In this document: in pieces, positions 11,575 through 22,757 of the stretch | How positions within the stretch are numbered: the first letter of the stretch is position 1 | Layout: each line of letters starts with the position of its first letter | Notes under the pieces: generated by a model | The model's input: the letters and a program-made list of their open reading frames with translations, nothing else | What the model was told of the DNA's origin: nothing | Database searches by the model: none | DNA from: Adineta vaga | Lineage: Eukaryota; Rotifera | Reading direction: 5' to 3' | DNA length: 64,000 nucleotides | NCBI GenBank assembly: GCA_021613535.1 | Contig: CP075492.1 | Coordinates: 7,564,001 to 7,628,000 of the forward strand | Made by a program: the position numbers and the translations under genes

Positions 11575-14247
11575 ATGGCAACAGGAGAAAAAACACCGTA
11601 CGAAATTCTAGAGGTACCCAAAGATATTAGCTATGTTGAATTACGTACGATTTATCGAACGAAAATACATGAACATAAACAAAAAAAAATTTCGGCTATT
11701 AATTTTCGACGTATTTGTCGAGTATATGAAACTTTGTCTGATTTTAATAAACGTAAGATTTATGATACTCGACAAGAATGGATTTCTGAATTACCAATCG
11801 ATAAATATACTCCACAACAACTTGCTGCTGAACCTGATCTCATACGTGATTTAAAACAAAGATTACGTTATGCTAATTTAACAAAACTAAATGCACAAGA
11901 TCCTGACACTGGTCACACGCCACTGTATACGGCAGCTCGAGCTGGTAATATTGAAGCAGTGAAATTCTTAACTGAACAAGGAGCAGAACCAGATTTATGT
12001 CAACGAACAAAAAGTACAGCATTACATGTAGCAGCATTTTATGGACACGCAGATATTGTTCGTTGTCTATTGGAAAGTGGTGCTGATTATCGAATACTAA
12101 ATGTAAGTGATTATACAGCTGAAGATGAAGCATATAATAAAGATGTTGATCAAGTTTTTATTGAACTTAAAAAGAATGCTTATATACGTGCAGCAGCTAA
12201 TGAACTTGATTGGTTTCGAAAAAATGGTTTAAGTCAACATCAAGATACAGAATATTTTAGTCAACGTCAAACTCTATTACATTGTGCTAGTAAAAAAGGT
12301 TATCTTCAACTTGTACATTGGCTTGTTGAACAACAATCAGCTAATTTTGATCTTGTGGATAATAATGGAAATTCACCTTTACATCTTGCTGCTTATGGTG
12401 GACATACTGCAATTGTTGAGTATCTTTTAAACTCCGGTTGTGATTCAACACTTCAAAATCGATGGGGTACATCAGCGGAAGAAGAGGGTAACAAACATGG
12501 CCTTTCTATTACTAGTATTTTTCAACGTATGCGTGAACGTGATATGTTCGAAATGGCAAAGAAAGGTGTTAGTTGGTGGTTCTACTATTATTTTGATGAT
12601 ACATCTACAAAAGATATAAATGATGAAAATGGTACCAGTTTACTTTACTATGCATGTAGTTATGGACAATATGAAGTTGCAAAATGGTTATTAGAACATG
12701 GAGCAGATGTAAATATTCGAATGAAAAATAAACCAAGAAGTACACCATTGCATGGAGCAAACTATCGTGGTCATGTAAACATTGTTGAACTTTTACTGGA
12801 ATATAGAGCAGATGTTAATATTAAAAATGATTTTGGTGCAACTGTTTTCGAAGAAAAACCAGCGACTGATATCAATCAAGATTCAGCAACTCGTATAAGA
12901 ACTCTCTTAGATCAATACAAAAAGAATCTAAAAAGTGAAAAATTGATTGAAATTCATATCTACGACGATGATGGTAACGAAGAAAGTCCAATAGCAAAAG
13001 TACCAATTGGACTTAAGGCTGGATATGATGATCTATTAGAAGCATTATCAAATACCAATGCTAGTCAATATCAATACTTTTCTATTGCTCGTCGTGTGTT
13101 GGATTTTTCACCGAAAAATATAACGGTGATATCAGCCGTATGTCGTGCTCGATATACATCTTCAAGATTTATTGACACACCTATTCGTCTCATTGGTCAC
13201 AAGAAATTACCAACTGGATACTGCTATAGACAATCGACTCGTCCAGAAGCTCAAGTGGAACTTCGAGCATTTACTCGATCGTTTGAACATGATGCTAAAA
13301 AAGAATCTTATACACTGCAATCTCCATTGATACGAAAGAAAGAAATTAAGATTGAACATCTGTTACTAGCGTTCTCCGAACTATCTATTACCGATGAAAT
13401 CAAAGTTGAAATCTCTACATTATTCTCACCTGATCCAAATACCTTCAACATTCCTGGTTGCATTTGTCTATTCAGATTACAACTTTATGAAGATATTGAA
13501 AAATTGATTGAATTTCCAACTGTATCCATCATTAATGAACCACATGCTCGTTTATATACTTTAGCAACACCTACAGCATACTGGTTTACTTCCGATACTC
13601 GTCGAGTTCGCTTACCTACTATAGATGGTTTTCATGCATTTGTACATCATGCTATTATCATTCCTTATCATCTTACTTTACCAATCGACATGTTTATCGC
13701 AGCTGTATTGAATCAACCATTAATTTCAAAAAATAATCCCGTACCATGTACAAGTCTTAATCTTTATGAGCAAGGCAAAGACTCTTATCCGATGACTGCT
13801 TATCATGGAACAAGTATTAATATAATTCGGTCGATTCTTCTTGATGGACTTGTCGTACCTGGTACTCTAGTTAGCTGTGGAAAACGTATTAATCCACCAA
13901 AGAATCATATTGCACGTGATGTTTCCGCATTTCATATTCCTGATTTTGCCGCTGCGATCTTTCTCAGTCCTAGTATACATTATAGTTCTCATTCAACTTA
14001 CGCCATACCATTTTCAAATGGTGATCAACAATTGATACCTGTCTTAGAATGTCGAGTAAAGAATAAAAGTTATGAAACAATTCCGTGCACTACGCCACAA
14101 TACACTAAGCATCTAGGTGATGATCTTCAAACGATCGAATGGCGAATTAAAGATCCAGCAAATATTCAAATTCATGCTGTGTTATTTATTACCATGATTG
14201 ACTCGATAGCCGCATCGAAATCAGCAAGAATGACTAGAACAACTTAA
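11575..14247 (+). CDS. Intronless degenerate J-domain, ankyrin-repeat, ART-like fusion protein, 890 aa
   Basis: One open frame from ATG 11575. Residues about 6-66 follow the J-domain pattern (PYEILEVPKDISYVELRTIYR), but the HPD tripeptide that activates Hsp70 reads HEH at about residues 32-34, so Hsp70 stimulation is unlikely. Ankyrin repeats fill about 110-200, 225-300 and 345-425 (TPLYTAARAGN, SPLHLAAYGGH, TPLHGANYRGH). A region of about 300 residues without a recognised domain follows. The last 150 residues contain YHGTSINIIRSILLDGL (from about 743) and AIFLSPSIHYSS (about 793), a pattern like the ADP-ribosyltransferase fold (His, then a Gly/Ser beta-strand with Tyr). Ankyrin repeats suggest target binding. 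Enzyme activity is inferred, not shown. Confidence 0.85.
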   Translation: MATGEKTPYEILEVPKDISYVELRTIYRTKIHEHKQKKISAINFRRICRVYETLSDFNKRKIYDTRQEWISELPIDKYTPQQLAAEPDLIRDLKQRLRYANLTKLNAQDPDTGHTPLYTAARAGNIEAVKFLTEQGAEPDLCQRTKSTALHVAAFYGHADIVRCLLESGADYRILNVSDYTAEDEAYNKDVDQVFIELKKNAYIRAAANELDWFRKNGLSQHQDTEYFSQRQTLLHCASKKGYLQLVHWLVEQQSANFDLVDNNGNSPLHLAAYGGHTAIVEYLLNSGCDSTLQNRWGTSAEEEGNKHGLSITSIFQRMRERDMFEMAKKGVSWWFYYYFDDTSTKDINDENGTSLLYYACSYGQYEVAKWLLEHGADVNIRMKNKPRSTPLHGANYRGHVNIVELLLEYRADVNIKNDFGATVFEEKPATDINQDSATRIRTLLDQYKKNLKSEKLIEIHIYDDDGNEESPIAKVPIGLKAGYDDLLEALSNTNASQYQYFSIARRVLDFSPKNITVISAVCRARYTSSRFIDTPIRLIGHKKLPTGYCYRQSTRPEAQVELRAFTRSFEHDAKKESYTLQSPLIRKKEIKIEHLLLAFSELSITDEIKVEISTLFSPDPNTFNIPGCICLFRLQLYEDIEKLIEFPTVSIINEPHARLYTLATPTAYWFTSDTRRVRLPTIDGFHAFVHHAIIIPYHLTLPIDMFIAAVLNQPLISKNNPVPCTSLNLYEQGKDSYPMTAYHGTSINIIRSILLDGLVVPGTLVSCGKRINPPKNHIARDVSAFHIPDFAAAIFLSPSIHYSSHSTYAIPFSNGDQQLIPVLECRVKNKSYETIPCTTPQYTKHLGDDLQTIEWRIKDPANIQIHAVLFITMIDSIAASKSARMTRTT

Positions 14248-14433
14248 TTTTCAGATAATTAAGATATATAGTGGGACGTTGTTGCTTTTTATTTGTATTT
14301 TTTCGTGTTTTTTTACGATATTTAGCTATTATCGATAGATAAATGTTAAATCGAATTGAAATTCTGTGTCAAAGTTTCGATTTTATTTGAAAAAAGAAAC
14401 GCAATGAAGCAAAGAATGTCATATGAATCAGTA

Positions 14434-17400
14434 TTAGTTGAAAAAACATTGTGTTTGATACAAATTTGTTTTCGGTCCAACCTAGAGAAGAGATAAATAC
14501 GAAAGATCAATCGACATACAAATAAAACTTACTAATAATCGATCTGATTGCCAATTATTATTCTCATCAAGATAATAATAGCCTGATGAATAAAGTCTCA
14601 AATGATAACTTGATGTAAATTTTGAATTTTTATTTTCAATTGATATCATTCGAGTTGATTCAGTTAAGCAAAAATCATCGACTTCATGTTTAGTTAATTC
14701 TCGTACACCGAAAATAATCGAATGATGATTGATCAGTTTTTGATTATCGATATAATACGTATACATCTCTCTATCTGTTAAATCTAAAGAAGAAAAATTA
14801 TAATTTACAATAAACAAATTGATCAATGTTACTCATAGGACAAAATAAAGTTCGTCCATTGATTGTTCGAGAAAATTCATCGAAATAATAAACGATTAGA
14901 TAAGCAAGACTTCGATTCAAAGGATGCAATTCAAAATGTATAGAATTTGTTAATTGTTTATTGAGTTGAATTTGTGTTAAATTAATCAATTGATAATAAA
15001 ATGATTGATTCAACGACGCAACATTTTGTAGAATAAGTTTTGGTAAAATTAAATTTGGATCACGAGGAATAAGAAATTCCATTGGATAAATTCGTTTATC
15101 TATTCTCGATATTTCTTGTCCATATTGATTCACTAATGAAAGTGATATTGATCGAGATAGATTTGTATTTGATTGTGAATTGCCATGTGGAGCAAGTGGT
15201 TCAATTAATGTTCGAAGATACTCTGAAGATGTATACTTTTGTACTGACATAAAGACTGAAGATTTGTTCAAGAGAAACGTTTCATTAAGAGTCAAATGAA
15301 TATTTAATGATGATGATAATATTACACGTGTTTCTTCGATTTGTAATTCAATTGCATTTATTATTCGTTTTGGATCATGAAAATCATCGACCAGTGAGTC
15401 AGATGAACGAGAAAGATCCAAATCGAGAATAGTTGTTCGTTGTTGTAATGGACCATTGATAGCCTAAAGAATAATACACAAAGTATTTCCTAGTGCAACA
15501 CTATTTTTCTTACATTCAGTACATTCGAAGTACATTGAGTGAGTAAAGTTACTGCTTGTCGAATATCTTCATAGAGTATTTTTGTAGAAATAGATTGTAA
15601 TACTTTGGCTAATTCTTGACATTTTCTTGAAGCGATAAACTATTTTGTGAGAAAAAGATGAAATTTTAATAAGAGATGAACAATGAAGTTTATTTTTTAC
15701 CGAACTGAATTGTGTGAGTTCATTGGTAGTTTGAGTTAATTCAGCTAATGATGATGCTTGTAGTATGATACTATTAATACCAACTATCAATAAATTGACA
15801 GTATGATTAATCAAAAATTCACGAGCAATTGCAAAGGAATTGAGTTGTTTCTTATAATCATCTAAAATCGATTGATTGAATGGAATAGAAATCTATATGA
15901 TGATATATAAATAAACAAACAGAGGAATTGCAATTAGAACATAGACTGACTTGTGGTGATCGATGAGTTCCTAAAGATGAAACAGCAATACTGGAAATTG
16001 GAATGCCATCTACAAGAAAAAGAGATTATTTTACGTTTGAAATAAATAAATGTTCGCTAAGATTTACTTGAAACAACATTTTCTAAACTCTCACGATTAA
16101 TCTGATTCAATTCTTGTGAAACTAATATAATCGCTTGTCCAATCGTATTTTGATCTCCATTTTTGATTAACTGAGTAAAATAATTATTCGATTGTTGATA
16201 ATTATCAACAAACTCATATATTTTCGTTCTATCACTAAAAACTTCCATAGGTGCAATTGTATACTTAGTAGTGCATTTGAATCGATCTTCAATATAAACG
16301 ACAAGATTAACTAAACTGTTTTGATCATCTCCAGCCGGTATTCGAACTTGAAAGTTTGAAACAATACTAAATGCTATCATGATTGGTTCAGAATCATCTG
16401 TTATCCATACTGAGAAAAGAAAATATATCTTCTAAGCAGAATAAATAAGTAACTTTACCATAGAGAGAATAATCGTTAATTCCATCGTTATCGAACCAAT
16501 TTGGACAGGACACTGTAAATAATGCTGTTGTTGTACCTTTATCAGGACTGATCGAGCATGTACCATTTGATGGACATTGATTGATAAGAATAGAAATTGC
16601 ACTTGAACTTTGTCCTGATTGAAACGTGTAAAGAACTTCGAATTTCCAATTTTGAGACGGTTGAAGAAATAATGCATTGGTAATGATTAAATGATCGCTG
16701 TTTGCTTCTAAAGAATACAAATTTATATAACATCAAAATGAAGTAAATTGAAACGAACCAGATGACAAAGTCATAGCTGAAAATGAATTTATTGGATTAC
16801 GATAGATATTCCATAAGATACTTTTAACTGTCGGACATCCATCAAGACAAGTAGAAGATAAAGTAATACGAGTTGTTGGATTCGTTGATTGATATCCACG
16901 TGTTGGATTACATAGTGTCGGGATTATGCATCTAAAAAGAAACCGAAAAATAAACAAAGCAGACTATGATACTCAATCATTGAACTCAACGAATGTGAGT
17001 TGCTCTGTCGTGATCTAGTATGAACTTATACTTCTGCTTTGACATTCTGAATAAAAAGATCAAAGCTGTATTTGATATTTCAAAGAAGAAACTTGCCTAA
17101 TTGCTATTTTATATGCAATAGCTTTTTGCACGTGTACCGTTAAAGAGCCAGTATATTTCGATGCTCTATTTTTAAGATTGACGACATAAACCATGAATTG
17201 ATATGTTCGACTCGGTAATAAAGAACCAGCTGGTACTTTTACTGATGAAACCTGTGTTGTAGCACCTATGAAAAAAGAGTGACAAAAGAATATGAATTTC
17301 AACTTCCAAATCTGATCTTTTACCCAATCGTTCAAATAAACATGATGCATTGTTAAGAAAACCATGATTCCCATAAATTTGACAATAATATTCATAGTTT

Positions 17401-19059
17401 CAACTCTATTCAGAGAAAATATAGATAAAAACTCAATGAATCATATAAAACTTACATTTTCAACTATTGGATTTCCATCGATATCAGTTGAATATTTTCC
17501 TGGTTCAAGTAGAAGATCTTGTTCGAATCCATTCGTTATTTCTGACGTTCCAAATTGATCGAGATGAACAATAATAGGTTTCGATCGAATGATTTTCAAA
17601 TAAACTGATTTTGATGACGTTAAATTTGATGATGCAGTAGTCATACGAATTCTTAGTTTAATTTCATAGAAACCAATTGGATATGTATTTCCAGGAATAA
17701 AAAGTTCACTGAACATTGATGAATTTAATCTAACTGGATTAGCACAGTAGGATGAACAGTAATAAATTGTCCATTGACTAGTCGTAGAAAATACTTCTGA
17801 GCAATTGAACTTGATATTCGAATTAATACGAATATCTTCATGTTCTTTTATTTGTATTGGAGAAAAAAACGTGGTATGATTTGGAATCAATTCAATAGTT
17901 GCAGAATAACAAGCTACAAGTAGAAAATCGCGTACTTATCAAGATTACACTTGGATCTCTATAAATCGAAATGAAGCATGCATATGAGAGATTTTATCAT
18001 TCTTTTACTATACTATCATACATAAACCAATACTTACTACAAGAATTCACGGTAAAACTAAACTTTCGAATGTCAATAAGGCGATCTGCGACAAATATGT
18101 TTCCATAACTATCAAAAGCAAAGCTATATGAGGAGTCGATTTTGTCTATTTTCAAAAGACTATGTGAATATGTATCTGAATGCTCTAAATCGTCTAAGTA
18201 TAATCGAATAATCTGTTCTCTGTTATATTCCAAAATATACAAGTAATTATCGGCATCAATTAGAAGCCCCACCGGGTTATTGAGTTCAATACCAATTTCA
18301 CTACCAGCTATTGTTATTCCATTTACTTCTCCTGGTTTGAATAGTTGAATTCTATTATTACCAAAATCAGCCACATAGAGATCAAGATTAATATCAACAA
18401 AAATCCCATAGGGTTGAGAAAGGGTGTTCGATGCGTTGCCAGAAAAACCAGTACCCGCGCCAATTGTTGAACTATTACTATCATCTTTTAGAGAACTTTT
18501 CATTACTTTATGTAATTTTATCAGGGAACAGTAAAGTGTATCGTTAATATCCACGAAAACGCTATGACATGTGTCCTCTACATACATGACTGGTGCACCA
18601 CTAGTTGCCGAAAAAGTCCATCGATCTATTCTCCGATTTTGATAACCATTATCGATATAAACATCTTCATTATCTGTCACAAAAATGCCATGTGGCTCAA
18701 CACTAGAAATCGATCTTATATGATTGTCTTTTTTATTTAGCCACACCTGAACTATGTTTCTTCTCCAACTAGATACATATATCGTGTTATTAGTGGTAAT
18801 AAAAATACTATAAATTCCCTTAAATGGAAATATTCCCAGAACCAATTCACCTCGTAAATCCCAGCGTGCCATCGGACATAACTTTGGTTGATTGTACGAA
18901 ATACCTAAAAAACGAAAGAAAAAGAATAGACTACTTCTATGGATGAAAGAAAACATATGATTGTCAACGGAAAGATCGAACTACACGTGAAGCAAAACGA
19001 GCACCTGATATTTGGTAAATGGCGACAGCAAACACTACCATTCGAACAGACATTTTCAT
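14434..19059 (-). pseudogene. NHL-REJ-GPS polycystin-1-like gene, 14 exons, in-frame stop and C-terminal truncation
   Basis: Exons: 19059-19005, 18904-18038, 17913-17456, 17405-17324, 17265-17097, 16931-16759, 16707-16459, 16409-16068, 16009-15951, 15892-15701, 15639-15514, 15463-14833, 14783-14533, 14481-14434; phases close to 1,234 codons. Order: signal peptide, NHL-type beta-propeller, REJ domain (YYCQIYG, SSVKVPAGSLLPSRTYQFMV, NPTTRITLSS), then a GPS-like region (YYYLDENNNW). Codon 462 is TGA (17402-17400) exactly where a conserved Trp is expected before NYEYYC. The frame ends at TAA right after the TQCFFN part of the GPS, before the HL/T cleavage site, so the polycystin membrane region is absent. 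The intron after 17097 uses a GC donor (AG/GCAAGT). All other splice sites are intact. It could be a recent pseudogene, or a secreted form carrying a base error. Confidence 0.8.
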
Positions 19060-20234
19060 TAGAAACAAATAAAAATTTACAGTAGAACTTCTATCATTGT
19101 TATGTTTTACAAGAGCTTATAAATCTTCAGACAGAGATTATTTACTGCTTTTTCTTAGACACGTTGTTTTTGTATCAACTTTCTAGACATGACTTTAAAA
19201 TAAAAAAACGTACAGAAATTATCAACACAACACCCTGGTTCTGCAGGATTCTAAAGAATATCATGTTACTCAATTGTTTGATATTCAATACAGAATATTT
19301 ATTTTTTCGACCTGTAATCTGACATTATGAAACAACACTATTCGATCAATAATTGCCAGAACTAGACAGAGAGAAAACAGAAGTGATTTCCGGTAGTTGA
19401 CTTTATGTATCTTTAATAATAAATAAAAGTCAACAAGTATTATTATAATCTTTTCATAAATGACACGTATATATAGTTTTAAGAACAGATGTACTTGTGC
19501 AAGTGATCGTTTTCGATATTGTTTGAAAATATTTGACATCCACTGGGAAAATTAGAATATTTTTATGGAAATATGTTCTCGAAAAATACGAATGAAAGCT
19601 GTAATAAAGTTGCACAGAGACGAAAGTAATACTTCTTAAATAAGCAATGACGTATTTTTTGTAAAGCAGTTGAAAAAAAAACATGACACCTGAGAATATT
19701 GTCTGATTTATAATCATATCGAAGAAAGAAACATAATCCTAATACCTTACACCAAAGAACTATAGTGTAAAACGATCGTTAGATTCACAGAATGACAGTT
19801 ATTTTCTAAGATTAGAAAATCTTTGATTCAATCTGTCAAAAAACGAGCGTGGAAAGTAAGAATCAAACATTTTTTCTTACTAAATTTTTGTTTGTCATTC
19901 AGTATAGTTTTCAAATGAAATAAAAAGAACAATTCTTATAAAAAGTGAGATTATTTTTGTTATGATTTTTCAGTACATAATGTATTCAGAAGACGTCATA
20001 CAAGATGTTATTATCTATTACTAAATACATCGATAATAGGGCATCAGAAACATGGAAAAAAAACTTTGTTATGTTTCTCATTAAATTTGAAGTTCCTAAT
20101 TCAAGAACTAGTATTTTCTTAGAAATGAAAGAACAGTTAGGTACTAGAAGCGCAACTCTTTCTGTCTTTTTAGAAGACTTTTAGTTAGCAAAGAGTTATT
20201 AATAATCTTCTAGATTACGTGTTTTAATACATAA
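19060..20234. other. Intergenic, no gene seen
   Basis: About 1.2 kb of AT-rich sequence between divergent genes. Short open frames here have no start context, domain or composition supporting coding. Presumably it holds the promoters of the NHL-REJ gene and of the 7TM receptor gene. Confidence 0.5.
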
Positions 20235-21113
20235 ATGTCTGCTCAATTATTCAATATTATCTTATATATTTGTATTATTATAAATATTTTTATTCGATTC
20301 AGTGTATCGATATCAGTTCTTCTTGTTATGTTTTATCATCGAATTAAAGTACGAAAACATCCAACTAATTATTTGTTATTAATTAATTCATATATTTGTT
20401 TAATCGGTGCCTCTCCAATAGTTCTTGATATGTATGTTCGTTCTATTTATGGATATTTCCATCCGGCAGTAACTTTTGATGAATTTTGGTGTCGATTCAA
20501 ATCTTATTTATTATATATTAATGGTAATGTTTATTTCTATTCTTTTCTTCTTCATAGTATTTATCATTTCTGTCGAATCGTTTATCATACAAGAAAGAAA
20601 TATCAATCATTTCGATTATATTTAATTCTATCTATGATTTTATGGATTAGTGGTTTTAGTCAATTATTACCTAGTTTAATTATAGGTCTAATTGATTATG
20701 TACAAAATTTATATTATTGTCAATTACGATTGACTTCTATTTCTCCATCATTGATTAATCTATCAATTTTATTTCTTGTTCCTTATATTTTCAGTATCAT
20801 TGTATACTTAAACACAATTTGTTACATTCGTAAACATAATCAAAAACTGAGTAGAATCATTCGACGAAAACATCGTCGTCATATGACTATCTTTCGAAGA
20901 CTCATTATTCTTTTCACATTGGTTACATTATCTGCTATGCAGCATATTCTCAATCCGGTGATTTATGTTCTTTTTGGTTATCTTCCATCATGGTCATATC
21001 CATTTAAATGGTTTTTAACAGTATTTCCATTGACTAGTATTGGAATTATTCAAATATTTATGTCACCATATTTACGACGATTATTTTTTCAAAAGAAAAA
21101 AATCAACATATAG
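20235..21113 (+). CDS. Rotifer-type seven-transmembrane receptor, intronless, 292 aa
   Basis: One exon from ATG 20235 to TAG. Seven hydrophobic helices are visible, starting with NIILYICIIINIF and ending with FPLTSIGIIQIFM. The loop after helix 3 carries HFCRIVYH, in the position of the rhodopsin-family DRY box, and the third intracellular loop is strongly basic (RKHNQKLSRIIRRKHRRH). Helix 7 has NPVIYVLFG, like the NPxxY motif. Length is short, as in lineage-expanded chemoreceptor-like GPCRs. A mutated paralogue lies directly downstream in the opposite orientation. Ligand unknown; a sensory role is inference. Confidence 0.8.
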   Translation: MSAQLFNIILYICIIINIFIRFSVSISVLLVMFYHRIKVRKHPTNYLLLINSYICLIGASPIVLDMYVRSIYGYFHPAVTFDEFWCRFKSYLLYINGNVYFYSFLLHSIYHFCRIVYHTRKKYQSFRLYLILSMILWISGFSQLLPSLIIGLIDYVQNLYYCQLRLTSISPSLINLSILFLVPYIFSIIVYLNTICYIRKHNQKLSRIIRRKHRRHMTIFRRLIILFTLVTLSAMQHILNPVIYVLFGYLPSWSYPFKWFLTVFPLTSIGIIQIFMSPYLRRLFFQKKKINI

Positions 21114-21199
21114 AGTTTTGCAACCATTTAAAATTCAAACGGTAAAATTGTCAGTACTGTCGAACAGAAAATGTGACAGCTGCATTGATGGGTTATATA

Positions 21200-21770
21200 T
21201 CATTGGATTTTGACTATAATTTTTTCAATTGTGGTGAAATAAATGGTAAAATTAATGAAACTAATAAAAGTGAACTTGAAGTTAATGTTCATTCTAGAGC
21301 TACATACCAAATCGAAGAAAATACATGTGGTAACGCGACTATAGTAACAATTGTTAGTAGAATAACTAGACGTTTGTTTTCGAACATGACTCATTGTCCA
21401 TATACAACAAAACATTGTTATACTATAGCGATGAAAAGAATGAAGATAAACTTGTGTTCGATAGAGAATTCGACATAATCGATAGATTGCTTGAAATGCA
21501 AATGAATGAAAAAATGGTACATCACCATCCGTTGAATGAAATATCCACGTATAGTTGTCCATAGATAGAATAGACGCTCATATCGATGAAAACGAAACCG
21601 AGAAAGAACAAGATAATATAAGTATTGGTATGAAGTATATAATCAATATGATGATCACGAAGAATTGCTCGACGTGATATTATGAGACAAAATACTATAA
21701 TTGATACTAATATCTGAAGTAATGAAAAGTAGATCGTTACGGGACAGAGAATAATATTAGGTATATGCAT
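21200..21770 (-). pseudogene. Broken paralogue of the neighbouring 7TM receptor
   Basis: Reading minus from ATG 21770, the frame gives a first helix (ILVSIIVFCLIISRR) and DYILHTNTYIILFFLGFVFIDMSVYSIYG, matching NYLLLINSYICLIG...VLDMYVRSIYG of the intact receptor at 20235-21113. It then stops after SFNGW. The match resumes in another frame (VPFFHSFAFQAIYRLCRILYRTQ, against VYFYSFLLHSIYHFCRIVYHTRK) across 21522-21562, so there is a deletion plus frameshift. Helices 4-7 are largely missing or unrecognisable. It is a decayed inverted duplicate. Confidence 0.75.
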
Positions 21771-21891
21771 TGAAATATACAGCTGTACAATAAAACCGAA
21801 GATAACTATTTGTGTAAATATCCGATATTGAAATTATCTGAGCAGAAGAACGATTTTGAATGTTCTAGTTATAAGAAATAAAAACTTATTT

Positions 21892-21907
21892 ACACACACA
21901 CACACAC
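21892..21907. repeat. (AC)n microsatellite
   Basis: Eight AC dinucleotides, followed at once by a tract of repeated CACCCT and the 11-mer ACCCTCAAGAT (21912-21922), which recurs at 58749-58759. Confidence 0.9.
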
Positions 21908-21922
21908 CCTCACCCTCAAGAT

Positions 21923-22757
21923 GCAAAGCGCGAGTTTTCTCCCCAAAGCGTGTTTAGCTTCCAGTGGATTTTCTTTACCGTCAAAATCGCTCATTCTTGT
22001 TTTCCTGAATAAAAATGAAGATAAGTATATAATCGTTTGTTTACAATGATCGTCGAAAAGAAAAACTAAACATAAAAATCATACTTGACATTCGATACTT
22101 TTGTAATGAGTATAATAATAAGTATCTTAAGTTTATAATAAAAAGGTCGAGAAATTCAACTGTTAAAAGAAACATCTACCTTAAAGTTTTATAAGAACAT
22201 TTTGAGTACGAAAGAATCTCATTAGATCATCGGTGACATTTAAAAGGAAACGATTTTCAGTACTTAGTGTCTTTGTCAAAAGATATCGAGTATTCAATAA
22301 TTTGCACTTCTTTAGACAGATCGAGATGTTATTTAAATGGAAAATAAATTAGAAATTTTGTCGAATAAAACTACATCTTATTCGTCTTCTATCCGAACAA
22401 TTTCAATTCAGTTGTTTTGCTTTTGCTACACTTTTAAAACTGCACAACTGTTTTACTCCGCCACTTATGTACATAATGCTTGATATTATGACGAACGATG
22501 ATTTTACGGAATTTTGAGATAACTCTCATTGATTTAAGACAAAAACCAATCATACTTTCAATTCTATCTATTGTCGCCACATTAGTTATCATCATATCAA
22601 CAAAATGCAAGGGCCTCCTTCTTCGATATATACCTGTATTTTATCATCGTTTACTGTTTAGAAGTCAAAACATCTCGATATACAGTCATATTTATGATAA
22701 AATAACATTCTGTATCGAATGATTAATATACAATTATTAACATAGATGATATTCTAG
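21923..22757. other. Intergenic, no gene seen
   Basis: About 0.8 kb of AT-rich sequence upstream of the isomerase-like gene. A 74-codon open frame at 22498-22722 has no recognisable features and was not accepted. An upstream non-coding exon of the isomerase gene cannot be excluded. Confidence 0.45.

Noticed and set aside
19285-19717. Two overlapping minus-strand open frames with hydrophobic content
   Set aside because: No ATG context, no seven-helix pattern and no similarity to neighbours; AT-rich sequence gives Ile/Leu/Phe/Tyr runs by chance.
21173-21478. Plus-strand 101-codon open frame downstream of the receptor gene
   Set aside because: It is antisense to the receptor relic, whose minus-strand reading matches the intact paralogue.
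22498-22722. 74-codon open frame upstream of the isomerase-like gene
   Set aside because: No recognisable domain or supporting signal; length is expected by chance in AT-rich DNA.
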